From Dorea longicatena (lineage in GTDB: Bacteria; Bacillota; Clostridia; Lachnospirales; Lachnospiraceae), in contig NZ_CP100126.1 of assembly GCF_024168045.1 (NCBI RefSeq), forward strand, positions 327,501-391,500: 64,000 bases of DNA. The letters run 5' to 3'. Numbering within the stretch: the first letter of the stretch is position 1; each line of letters opens with the position of its first letter. The translations under genes were made by a program, and so were the position numbers. Positions 41,458-49,614 of the stretch are shown piece after piece. Below the pieces are notes generated by a model. That model was not told where the DNA came from. It did not search any database and worked only from the letters and a program-made list of their open reading frames with translations.

Positions 41458-42087
41458 ATGCAGCAAAATTTAAAAGTGTTAATGTTAAATGGAAGCCCAC
41501 GGGCTAATGGCAATACATCTGTTGCATTAAAAGAAATGGAACAGGTATTTAAAGATAACGGAATCGAGACAGAGATCATACTGGTCGGCAATAAAGATAT
41601 TCGAGGCTGTATCGCCTGTGGTTCCTGCTATGAGAAAGGCAAATGTGTATTCAACGATATGGTAAATGAACTGGCACTAAAGTTTGAAGAAGCCGATGGA
41701 TTTGTCGTTGCAAGCCCGGTATATTATGCGTCAGCAAATGCGACACTGATTGCTTGTCTTGATCGTTTGTTCTACAGCAGTCATTTTGACAAGACGATGA
41801 AAGTCGGAGCAAGTGTTGTATGTGCAAGACGCGGTGGTTGTTCAGCAACATTTGATGAATTGAACAAGTATTTTACAATCTCCGGAATGCCGGTTGCATC
41901 AAGCCAGTATTGGAACAGCATTCATGGACGTATGCCGGGTGAGTCAGAGCAGGACGGAGAAGGAAAACAGACGATGCGTACACTTGCAAGAAATATGACA
42001 TTCTTGATGAAGAGTATTGCGCTTGGAAAAGAAAAGTTCGGATTACCGGAAAAGGAAGAACGAATTGCGACACATTTTATACGGTAA
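41458..42087 (+). CDS. Flavodoxin-family NAD(P)H oxidoreductase
   Basis: A 209-residue flavodoxin-like fold protein (FMN reductase group): LMLNGSPRANGNTSVAL (about 8-24) is the FMN-phosphate loop, CIACGSCYEKGKC (about 50-62) a Cys-rich stretch typical of iron-sulfur-flavoprotein relatives, and ASPVYYASANATL (about 79-91) the flavin loop. An electron carrier or quinone/azo reductase role fits. AAAGGGG is 9 nt upstream. It is 70 bp after the DUF4130 gene and might be transcribed with it. Confidence 0.85.
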   Translation: MQQNLKVLMLNGSPRANGNTSVALKEMEQVFKDNGIETEIILVGNKDIRGCIACGSCYEKGKCVFNDMVNELALKFEEADGFVVASPVYYASANATLIACLDRLFYSSHFDKTMKVGASVVCARRGGCSATFDELNKYFTISGMPVASSQYWNSIHGRMPGESEQDGEGKQTMRTLARNMTFLMKSIALGKEKFGLPEKEERIATHFIR

Positions 42088-42106
42088 TGGGATTGGAGAA
42101 AAGAAA

Positions 42107-42628
42107 ATGTCAAATAAACATATTTCAGAAAGATATGAATTTAGAAACATAAAACAGAACGAAGCAGAAGAAGCAGCAGAGATCGAAAGGATCTGTTTTC
42201 CGCCGAATGAAGCCTGTTCTAAGAAGCATATGAAAGACCGTGTTGCCGGAATTGCGGATTTATTTCTGGTAGCGATTGATAAAGAAAATGGAAAGATGGC
42301 AGGTTTTTTAAATGGACTAGCAACGGATGATGAGATATTAAAGGACGAGTTCTTTACAAATGCCAGTCTGCATAACCCGGAAGGCAAGAATGTCATGCTT
42401 CTGGGATTGGATGTACTGCCGGAATACCGCAGTCAGGGACTTGCAAGAGAACTGGTACGCCGGTATCTCGAAAGAGAATGGGGGCGGGGAAGAAAAGAGA
42501 TTATCCTTACCTGTCTGGAATCGAAGGTAGCGATGTATGAGAAATTCGGATTTAAAGATAAAGGAATCGCGCAGTCAACCTGGGGCGGGGAAGAATGGCA
42601 TGAGATGGGTGTAAAGAATCAGAATTAG
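42107..42628 (+). CDS. GNAT-family N-acetyltransferase
   Basis: A 173-residue acetyltransferase: LGLDVLPEYRSQGLARELV (about 104-122) holds the acetyl-CoA loop (R/QxxGxA), and the C-terminal YEKFGFKDKGI is the usual motif B. ATG 42107 with GGAG 9-12 nt upstream is preferred; a longer frame back to 42017 overlaps the flavodoxin gene. Substrate unknown. Confidence 0.85.
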   Translation: MSNKHISERYEFRNIKQNEAEEAAEIERICFPPNEACSKKHMKDRVAGIADLFLVAIDKENGKMAGFLNGLATDDEILKDEFFTNASLHNPEGKNVMLLGLDVLPEYRSQGLARELVRRYLEREWGRGRKEIILTCLESKVAMYEKFGFKDKGIAQSTWGGEEWHEMGVKNQN

Positions 42629-42687
42629 AACACTGGAAAAAATGTATCAGCAAGAGAATAAATAGGCAAGAATACGGGAGGTACAAT

Positions 42688-42903
42688 GTGAGCAAAATAG
42701 TAAATATAAATTCCACATCAACAAAAGAAGAACAGTTAAAAGACATGATAACATCCATCCAACAAGTAAAAGATTCTCTGGTAAATATACTGGATGAATA
42801 TGAAGAAGAAGGTGAAGTGGATAAAGCAGACACTCTGACGGAAGCGTTGGATGCATTGGAAGATGCGTACGATGCGGTCAATGATGTGTTGTTAGATGAC
42901 TGA
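42688..42903 (+). CDS. Small acidic protein of unknown function
   Basis: A 71-residue, strongly acidic, helical protein (many Asp/Glu; ILDEYEEEGEVDKADTLTEA in the middle). It starts with GTG at 42688 behind a perfect GGGAGG (42676-42681), which supports translation. I do not recognise the family. A strong terminator follows. Confidence 0.6.
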   Translation: MSKIVNINSTSTKEEQLKDMITSIQQVKDSLVNILDEYEEEGEVDKADTLTEALDALEDAYDAVNDVLLDD

Positions 42904-42951
42904 TAAAATAATAAAAAATAGTCTGGAAGCTATAGTCTGAAATCAGAAATG

Positions 42952-43005
42952 AATCCCTGAAATCACAGTAAAACGACAAATGACGGTGATTTCAGGGATT
43001 TTTTT
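42952..43005 (+). terminator. Terminator
   Basis: AATCCCTGAAATCAC (42952-42966) pairs perfectly with GTGATTTCAGGGATT (42986-43000), then TTTTT. Confidence 0.9.
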
Positions 43006-43044
43006 GCTATGCGTTTTAAAAAGCTGTTATTGGCAATTTTAACA
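43006..43044. repeat. Dispersed 45-bp repeat, diverged copy E
   Basis: GCTATGCGTTTTAAAAAGC then TGTTATTGGCAATTTTA, again directly after a terminator. The match to copies A-D is weaker. The rest of 42904-43206 has a possible promoter (TTGACG at 43084-43089) and nothing else I can name. Confidence 0.45.
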
Positions 43045-43206
43045 AAAATATCATTCCTTTCACGAATAAATCCGCTCAGATTCTTGACGACTTCACCAAA
43101 AAAGTGTAAAAATAGAAAACGTTATTGAAAAAACATATGGATAGAATGAACTAACAATGAACAATACAAGTTGTGCTATCAAGATGTATTTGGAGGAAGC
43201 AGACAA

Positions 43207-44223
43207 ATGGAATTAAAAGACAAGATCGCAGGAGCATTATACGGAATGGCATTAGGTGATGCGATGGGAATGCCGGCAGAGTTGTGGGGGCGTGAAAGAG
43301 CGAGAAAGTTCTTCGGAGGAAAGATCACAGGATTTATCGACGGACCGAAGGAAAATGACGTCGCATTCAACTACAACAAAGCGCAGTTCACAGATGATAC
43401 AGGCCAGGCCCTGGTACTTCTGGATTCATTAAAAGCAACAGATTATAAACCAGATGCGGCAGACATCGCAAGACGTATGTTAGAGTGGGCAGAGAAGGAA
43501 AATGCATTTGAAAATAACATTCTCGGACCGACGTCAAAAGTAGCATTAGCGAATTTTCGTGACGGTGTGGATGCTAGTGCGATTACGAATAAAGCGTTAT
43601 CCAACGGAAGTTCTATGAGAATTGCACCGATTGGATGCTTATTTACACCGGATCAGAGAACCGAACTGATCGATTATGTATACGGTGTGTCGCAGGCAAC
43701 ACATACCAGTGATGTAACAATTGCCGGAGCAGCCATGATCGCAGAAGGCGTGGCATCTGCAATCGTAAATGATGATTTTGAGCAGGTATTAAGTGATATC
43801 CTTTCGGTAGAAGAAGCCGGATATGAAAAGGGATGTGAGACATTCAGTCCAAGACTTGCGGAACGTGTGAAGATCGGTGTACAGATTGCAAAAGAATATG
43901 CAGATGATGCAGATGCATTTTCAAAGAAAATCTATGATGTGATCGGATCTGGTGTGGGAATCATTGAATCCGTTCCGGCGGCAATTTCCATTGCATATTA
44001 TACACAGGATCCGAATGAATGCTGCCTGATGTGTGCGAATCTTGGAGGAGACACAGACACCATCGGAGCTATGGCAACTGCAATCTGCGGAGCATTTACC
44101 GGATACTCCAAGATCAATCCGGAATACACGGAACTTTTAAGAGTACAGAATCCGGAGACGGATTTTGCGGAATATATCAACATTCTTGAAAAGGGAAGGG
44201 AGTTGTCGGGATGCGGACGTTAG
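43207..44223 (+). CDS. ADP-ribosylglycohydrolase-family protein
   Basis: A 338-residue member of the DraG/ARH fold, which removes ADP-ribose from proteins or small molecules using two Mg2+. IAGALYGMALGDAMGMPAE (about 7-25), FTDDTGQALVL (about 60-70; first metal ligands) and NLGGDTDTIGAMATAICGA (about 278-296; second set) are all present. GGAGG lies 10-14 nt before ATG 43207. It overlaps the PfkB kinase gene by 13 bp and forms an operon with it and pnuC, so a small nucleoside or ADP-ribose-like compound is the likely substrate. Confidence 0.88.
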   Translation: MELKDKIAGALYGMALGDAMGMPAELWGRERARKFFGGKITGFIDGPKENDVAFNYNKAQFTDDTGQALVLLDSLKATDYKPDAADIARRMLEWAEKENAFENNILGPTSKVALANFRDGVDASAITNKALSNGSSMRIAPIGCLFTPDQRTELIDYVYGVSQATHTSDVTIAGAAMIAEGVASAIVNDDFEQVLSDILSVEEAGYEKGCETFSPRLAERVKIGVQIAKEYADDADAFSKKIYDVIGSGVGIIESVPAAISIAYYTQDPNECCLMCANLGGDTDTIGAMATAICGAFTGYSKINPEYTELLRVQNPETDFAEYINILEKGRELSGCGR

Positions 44224-45128
44224 TAGTCGGCGCGGCGATCGTTGATCTGATGATGAAGATCGACCGGCTTCCGAAGAGTGGGGAAGATATTCCATGCAGG
44301 GAGACAAAGACGGTAGTCGGCGGCTGTGCCTATAATGTGGCAAATACTTTACGGAACCTGCATTGTGAACATGATCTGTGTGTACCGGTCGGAACCGGGT
44401 CATTTGCAGATATCATCCGCAGAGGAATGAAAGAAAAAGGATACGAACCGGTGATTGAAGAACCGGAAGAGGATAACGGATACTGCTTAAGCATGGTAGA
44501 AGCGGACGGTGAGCGGACATTTATTACTGTTCAGGGAGCGGAATGCCATTTCAAAAAAGAATGGTTTGACCGGATTGACATGAGCAGATATGAGAATATC
44601 TACATTGCCGGTTATCAGGTGTGTGGAAACAGTGGCAGGATTATCGCCGACTGGCTGCAGAATGTACCGGATGTAGATAAAAAGAAGATCTTTTTTGCGC
44701 CGGGACCGATGATAACAGAGATCGAACCTGAGACGATGGAAAAGCTGATGGCATTAAGTCCGGTGCTTCATATTAATGAGGCAGAGGCCAAGAACTACAC
44801 CGGTCGGGAACACGTAGAAGATGCAGTGAAAGACATTTTCGCAAAAAGTCAGAATACCGTATTTGTTACACTCGGGAGAAACGGAACAATGTTCTATGAC
44901 GGAAATGAGATTCGGAACGTGGCATCATTCAAAACAGAAGTAGTAGATACGGTGGGCGCAGGTGATAGCCATATCGGCGCAGTGATCGCAGGACTTTCCC
45001 AGGGAATGGAAGTAAAAGCTGCAGTAAGACTTGCCAACCATGTGGCATCAGCGGTCGTAGGTACATCCGGACCGGTTATGGATTACGAGGAATTTCAAAA
45101 GATTTCGGAGGAATGGGAAAATGAATAA
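44211..45128 (+). CDS. PfkB-family carbohydrate/nucleoside kinase
   Basis: A 305-residue ribokinase-fold kinase. The substrate end VVGGCAYNVANTLRNL (about 36-51) and the catalytic DTVGAGDSHIGAVIAG (about 245-260, with Asp of GAGD) are intact. It probably phosphorylates a sugar or nucleoside released by the preceding glycohydrolase or imported by PnuC. It overlaps both neighbours (13 bp and 8 bp). Confidence 0.9.
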   Translation: MRTLVVGAAIVDLMMKIDRLPKSGEDIPCRETKTVVGGCAYNVANTLRNLHCEHDLCVPVGTGSFADIIRRGMKEKGYEPVIEEPEEDNGYCLSMVEADGERTFITVQGAECHFKKEWFDRIDMSRYENIYIAGYQVCGNSGRIIADWLQNVPDVDKKKIFFAPGPMITEIEPETMEKLMALSPVLHINEAEAKNYTGREHVEDAVKDIFAKSQNTVFVTLGRNGTMFYDGNEIRNVASFKTEVVDTVGAGDSHIGAVIAGLSQGMEVKAAVRLANHVASAVVGTSGPVMDYEEFQKISEEWENE

Positions 45129-45807
45129 AATCAAGAACTTTTTTGCAGATTGGAGCTGGAAAGAAAAAGCGTGGCTGGCATTCGTGCTGATCGTACAGAC
45201 AGTTGCATGGGGCATTCAGAAGGAAAGCGCATTCATGCTGGTCATGACACTGACAAGCAGTCTGAACCTGGTACTGGGAGCGAAAGGTAAAGTGGCCGGT
45301 CTGTACTTTGCGATCATCAACAGCGCACTGTATGCGATCAACTGTATGGGGATCCCGCTGTACGGAGAGGTTATGTACAACTTGATCTACTCGATTCCGG
45401 TAAGTACGATTGCAATCTTCACATGGAAGAAGAACATGACCAAGGGTGGCGAGGTCAAATTCCGTACCATGACACCAAAGATTATGATCACAACAGCGGT
45501 TGTAACAATTGCCGGTGTATTAGCTTACATGCAGATTCTGAAGTGGATGGGCGGAAATCTTCCATTCATGGATTCTCTGACAACGGTAGTATCTGTTGTT
45601 GCAAGTTTCCTGTACCTGCTTCGCTTCTCTGAGCAGTGGGCAATGTGGGCAATCGTAAATGCATTGTCAATTGTGATGTGGATCATGGTATTTATGCAGG
45701 GTGATTCATCCGCACTTCTGATCATCATCATGAAGTCGATCAACTTTATCAACTCTACATACGGCTTCCTGAACTGGAGAAAGATTGCGAAGGAAAATGC
45801 ACAGTAA
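45121..45807 (+). CDS. pnuC: PnuC-type nicotinamide riboside/nucleoside transporter
   Basis: A 228-residue membrane protein with about 7 helices of the PnuC family, facilitators for nicotinamide riboside and related nucleosides that depend on a cytoplasmic kinase for trapping. Family landmarks: WGIQKESAFMLVMTLTSSLN (about 31-50), a KVAGLYFAIINSALYAIN stretch (about 59-76) and the C-terminal INSTYGFLNWRKI. The neighbouring PfkB kinase could be the trapping kinase, in place of NadR. Last gene of the operon. Confidence 0.88.
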   Translation: MNKIKNFFADWSWKEKAWLAFVLIVQTVAWGIQKESAFMLVMTLTSSLNLVLGAKGKVAGLYFAIINSALYAINCMGIPLYGEVMYNLIYSIPVSTIAIFTWKKNMTKGGEVKFRTMTPKIMITTAVVTIAGVLAYMQILKWMGGNLPFMDSLTTVVSVVASFLYLLRFSEQWAMWAIVNALSIVMWIMVFMQGDSSALLIIIMKSINFINSTYGFLNWRKIAKENAQ

Positions 45808-45831
45808 TATAGAGTGAAGGAAAAGTTTAAT

Positions 45832-45856
45832 CCCCCAGCTATGCTGGGGGAGAATA
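45832..45856. terminator. Hairpin between convergent genes
   Basis: CCCCCAGC (45832-45839) and GCTGGGGG (45843-45850) around TAT. On the minus strand ATTAAACTTTT follows. Confidence 0.7.
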
Positions 45857-45878
45857 GTTTTATATTGAAACATGGAAG

Positions 45879-48194
45879 TTATGTTTCGCGACTCTGAATA
45901 TATTTCTTATATTCTTCTTCAGACCAGCGCCGGTATTCGGCAGCTTCATCGTTTTTACCCTGCTTTTCCAAAATCTTAGATTTGATATCATAAAGCCAGT
46001 ATTTCCGGCAATTTTCTTCACCATAATATTCATATTCATAAGTAAAAGCCTGCTCCAATGCATTCGTAGCTTTTGTGCAGTCATTCAAATCAAGATAGGC
46101 TTCTGCGATACAGATATAGGCAGGTACACAGATACCAATCTCGTTAATCAGCAGGAAACGCCTGATGGCTTCTTCATAATATTGAATGGCCTTTTCTGTC
46201 TCTTTCATCTTAGTCAGCACACTGGCACTGTTGAAATATGCCCAGGCGATCAGCACATTGTCGTCTGAAAGCGTTTCTTTACGGAGATGCAGAGAATGTT
46301 CAAAATAAGAAAAAGCCTGTTCAAAGTCATCCGTATGATATTTTGCCCATCCCATCATAGAATAACTTCTGGAGAGCTGCTGCTTCTTTTCTAAAGAATC
46401 CGGAAGGTCTTTCAGTAGGGAAAGGGACAACGCAGCTTCAGAAGAAAGTCCATCATATTGTTCAAGGCAGCGCAGCTGATTTGAAATGTAGTAGTGATAC
46501 CAGCTGGCTTTCAGTGGCTTCGGATTCAGCGTCAGAAGCCGTTTCATGATGGCAATACTTTTGTCTCGTATAAAATATTCGGCATAAGCTTCCGCAAGAT
46601 GTTCCATGAATGGAATATCAAAAGAGCGGGATGGACTGCACCATTTCAGATAGTAAGCTTCCGCAAGTGAGAGCAGGGTACGCTTTTCCGTTGACTTCAA
46701 ATGTGTAAAAGATGAGAGCTGTCTGGTCAGATTCTGGATATAAATCTGGCAGTCATCTACAAAATCAGGATCATTTTTCTGAATGGTATTGACAATGAGC
46801 GGATGCAGGGATATCACATCGGTAATGTAATTATACTGGATAAAACTGGAATCAATCAGTTCATCTATCAACATAAAATCATCTAGTTCTGTCAAGTCAA
46901 AAAAAGTCTCTGTTTCAATACCTTCTACCGGAAGAAGTGCCATATTTTTCAAGATGGAGAGTTTCTCTTCTGTAAGGCTGCCCAGGTGGAACAAATCTGT
47001 CATTATATTCAGGATATGTTCCATTACTATGTGAGAACGTCTGGAGGCAGGAGTTTCTTTTCCATTGAAAAAGTCCAGCATACTGGCAGGGGACATTCTG
47101 GAGGCTTGCATTTGTCTGGCCAGAAGTTCGATGCCGTAGGTGTGACGGGCAATCTTATCAAAAATCTGCAAGAGAATCATATCATCGCCAGACTGTAGAG
47201 GACGTTTATAAAATTTCTGAAACAAAGCAATAAGATCTTCCGGATTGTCCATTGGATGAATGGAAAGTTCCGGATATCCATCTTTTTCACGACTGATGCG
47301 GGTAGTGAAAATTACAGAATATGGTCCCTCCAGAAGTTCCTGTGTACGTTCATCTTCGGCATCAAAATTGTCGATGATAAGAAGTGTACGTTTATCACAG
47401 TGTTCTTTTAAATAATTCAGCTTTTTATAATAATAAGTTTCCCGTGCCTGAGGAGTTGTAAGGTCTTGTTTCTCATTTTCCAGACCATGGATGAGAAGAA
47501 ACTGATCTGTGATGATCATATCTTCCAGCGTACTGTTGTAAGTGAACCAGAGAATGGTTCGGTATTCGTTCTGAAATTTCAGTCCATATTGTCTGGCAAG
47601 TTCACTTTTTCCAATGCCACCGGTTCCGCATAAAAATAATTTATTGTTGTCGCTATGAAGTAAACGGTATATTTCGTTAAGTTCAGATGCCCGGCCAACA
47701 AAATTTGTGTTGTGTACAAGGGTGGTACTGTGTATGCTCTGAACCTGAACGACCGGTTGGGCATTGTTGTTCCATTCACTGCTTTGAATCCAATAAGAAA
47801 TTCTGGATACAAGAGCATTGATACGGTCTTCTTCTGGCGGTTCGGTACCATCCAGAAAATGAATCCGTCCAAGGTAATACCGGACATCATCCGATATTTC
47901 CCTGTTATCGGTTCGGAAAGGTAACAGGCGGATGGATTCATGTTGATGGAACCGGTTAAAAGCACAGTCAATTTCATTGAGTACATGGGCAGAATGAGAA
48001 GACTGCTCATTCATAACCAGAAGGAAGACTTTGCATGTATTGATTGCTTTAACAATATCTCCGGCATAGCTTGAATCTACATCTCGTGGGGCATACCAGC
48101 ATTTGATTCCGTGACTTTCCAGTGCCGCTACAATATGTTCCACAAGTTCAGCAGATGAGTTTCGGTGATAACTGATAAATACTTCGTGCTGCAT
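45879..48194 (-). CDS. TIR-STAND NTPase-TPR protein (bacterial NLR-like)
   Basis: A 771-residue protein. The TIR domain is at 1-135 (EVFISYHRNSSAELVEHIVA; CWYAPRDV; catalytic Glu in AHVLNEIDCAF near residue 74). A STAND/NB-ARC ATPase (about 165-480) follows with P-loop LCGTGGIGKSELA (about 185-197), Walker B TLLIIDNFDAE (about 265-275) and VIFTTR. TPR-like repeats fill about 540-770 (for example AWAYFNSASVLTKMKETEKA). Many such proteins are antiphage sensors whose TIR degrades NAD+ when activated. The start at 48194 has GAGGTG upstream; the frame to 48302 is longer but unsupported. A minus-strand promoter TTGTCA-N16-TATTAT can be seen. Defence role is inference. Confidence 0.87.
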   Translation of the reverse strand: MQHEVFISYHRNSSAELVEHIVAALESHGIKCWYAPRDVDSSYAGDIVKAINTCKVFLLVMNEQSSHSAHVLNEIDCAFNRFHQHESIRLLPFRTDNREISDDVRYYLGRIHFLDGTEPPEEDRINALVSRISYWIQSSEWNNNAQPVVQVQSIHSTTLVHNTNFVGRASELNEIYRLLHSDNNKLFLCGTGGIGKSELARQYGLKFQNEYRTILWFTYNSTLEDMIITDQFLLIHGLENEKQDLTTPQARETYYYKKLNYLKEHCDKRTLLIIDNFDAEDERTQELLEGPYSVIFTTRISREKDGYPELSIHPMDNPEDLIALFQKFYKRPLQSGDDMILLQIFDKIARHTYGIELLARQMQASRMSPASMLDFFNGKETPASRRSHIVMEHILNIMTDLFHLGSLTEEKLSILKNMALLPVEGIETETFFDLTELDDFMLIDELIDSSFIQYNYITDVISLHPLIVNTIQKNDPDFVDDCQIYIQNLTRQLSSFTHLKSTEKRTLLSLAEAYYLKWCSPSRSFDIPFMEHLAEAYAEYFIRDKSIAIMKRLLTLNPKPLKASWYHYYISNQLRCLEQYDGLSSEAALSLSLLKDLPDSLEKKQQLSRSYSMMGWAKYHTDDFEQAFSYFEHSLHLRKETLSDDNVLIAWAYFNSASVLTKMKETEKAIQYYEEAIRRFLLINEIGICVPAYICIAEAYLDLNDCTKATNALEQAFTYEYEYYGEENCRKYWLYDIKSKILEKQGKNDEAAEYRRWSEEEYKKYIQSRET

Positions 48195-48281
48195 AAAAGC
48201 ACCTCGTTTCTGTATTGATAATAATTCTATTTTAGCATATGACAAACAACGGGGAAACTGTAAAAACGGTGAAACCAAGGA

Positions 48282-48310
48282 AGTGGGACATTGACGTCCC
48301 ACTCCTTTTG
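48282..48310. terminator. Hairpin between TIR gene and transporter
   Basis: AGTGGGAC (48282-48289) pairs with GTCCCACT (48296-48303), then CCTTTT. No plus-strand gene precedes it, so it may be a relic terminator. Confidence 0.55.
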
Positions 48311-48330
48311 ATATAAACTATTATCTATAT

Positions 48331-48350
48331 GTCTATAGTAAAATATAGAC
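48331..48350. promoter_or_regulatory. Inverted repeat before the DAACS transporter
   Basis: GTCTATA (48331-48337) and TATAGAC (48344-48350) are perfect, spacer 6. It is about 40 bp before the start and overlaps likely -10 sequences; a candidate operator. Confidence 0.45.
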
Positions 48351-48389
48351 GTTATATTATAGTTAAAAGAGTAAGGAGAGTACATACGA

Positions 48390-49613
48390 ATGAAGAGTTT
48401 TTATGAGTGGTACAGAAAACACATCACCGGTGCGATTTTCGGCGGATTGATCCTCGGAATCTTGACCGGACTGTTTTTGGCGGGACGGTTTAAAGTGGTT
48501 CTGACTGCAACGAGTGTACTGGGAAGCATCTATATGAGTGCATTGAACATGATGATCTTCCCGCTGGTATTCTGTTCGATCGTAATGGGTATTGCAAGCA
48601 TCGGAAGTGCCAGGACGACAGGTAAGATCACAGGAGCGGCAATGCTGTTCTTCCTGTGCACCACAGCGCTGGCAAGTTTTGTCGGGCTGATCATTCCGAG
48701 ACTGATCCGTCTTGGAAAAGGTGTCAGCTTTAAGATGGCTACATCTGATATTCAGGCAACAAAGATGGACAGTATATTAGATACAGTGAAAGGACTGATT
48801 CCTTCCAATCCGGTGTCTGCATTTGCAGAGGGTAATATGCTGCAGGTGCTGGTATTTGCACTGATCATGGGATTTACACTGATCGCGATCGGAGAAAAGG
48901 GAGAGCCATTATTAAAGGTAATTGATTCTTGCAACGAAGCATGCCTGAAGATTATCAGTACGGTTATGTATTTCACACCGATCGGAGTATTCTGTACGAT
49001 CGTTCCTGTCGTAGAGGCAAATGGAACAAAGACGATCGTATCACTGGCTACACAGCTGATCATCTTATATGTTGCGTTCTTTGGATTTGCATTTGTTGTA
49101 TATGGCGGTGCAGTAAGCATTCTCGGAAAGACAAGTCCGGTGAAGTTCTTCAAAGCGATCATGCCGGCAGCATTGAATGCATTTGGTACATGCTCAAGTT
49201 CTGCAACGATTCCTCTCAGCAAAAGTTGTGTGGAAGATGAACTGGGCGTACCGAATCAGATATCCAGTATCACAATTCCGCTTGGAGCAACTGTTAACAT
49301 GGACGCAGTATCAATCCTGATGTCGTTTATGATCATGTTTTTTGCAAATGCATGTGGCGTACATGTCAGTATTCCGATGATGATCATCATCCTTCTGGCG
49401 AATGTTCTTCTGTCAGTTGGAACACCGGGAATCCCGGGAGGAGCAATCGCATCGTTTGCGGCACTGGCAACAATGGCAGGTCTTCCGGCCGGAGTCATGG
49501 GTGTGTATATCAGTATCAATACATTATGTGACATGGGAGCAACCTGTGTGAATGTAATCGGTGATATGGCCGGATGTGTCGTACTGAAAGAGAAGATAGA
49601 GATTGAAAAATAA
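48390..49613 (+). CDS. Dicarboxylate/amino acid:cation symporter (DAACS)
   Basis: A 407-residue GltP/SstT-type symporter moving glutamate, aspartate, serine or C4-dicarboxylates with Na+ or H+. Eight helices and two re-entrant loops are expected; the signature CSSSATIPLSKSCV (about 271-284, hairpin 1) and the TVNMDAVS stretch (about 307-314) mark the binding site. AAGGAGAG is well placed before the ATG. The EamA gene follows directly. Confidence 0.9.
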   Translation: MKSFYEWYRKHITGAIFGGLILGILTGLFLAGRFKVVLTATSVLGSIYMSALNMMIFPLVFCSIVMGIASIGSARTTGKITGAAMLFFLCTTALASFVGLIIPRLIRLGKGVSFKMATSDIQATKMDSILDTVKGLIPSNPVSAFAEGNMLQVLVFALIMGFTLIAIGEKGEPLLKVIDSCNEACLKIISTVMYFTPIGVFCTIVPVVEANGTKTIVSLATQLIILYVAFFGFAFVVYGGAVSILGKTSPVKFFKAIMPAALNAFGTCSSSATIPLSKSCVEDELGVPNQISSITIPLGATVNMDAVSILMSFMIMFFANACGVHVSIPMMIIILLANVLLSVGTPGIPGGAIASFAALATMAGLPAGVMGVYISINTLCDMGATCVNVIGDMAGCVVLKEKIEIEK

Positions 49614-49614
49614 A

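Noticed and set aside
43110..43130. Possible CcpA (cre) site AGAAAACGTTATTG before the ADP-ribosylglycohydrolase gene
   Set aside because: It departs from the consensus at the outer positions, too weak to claim.
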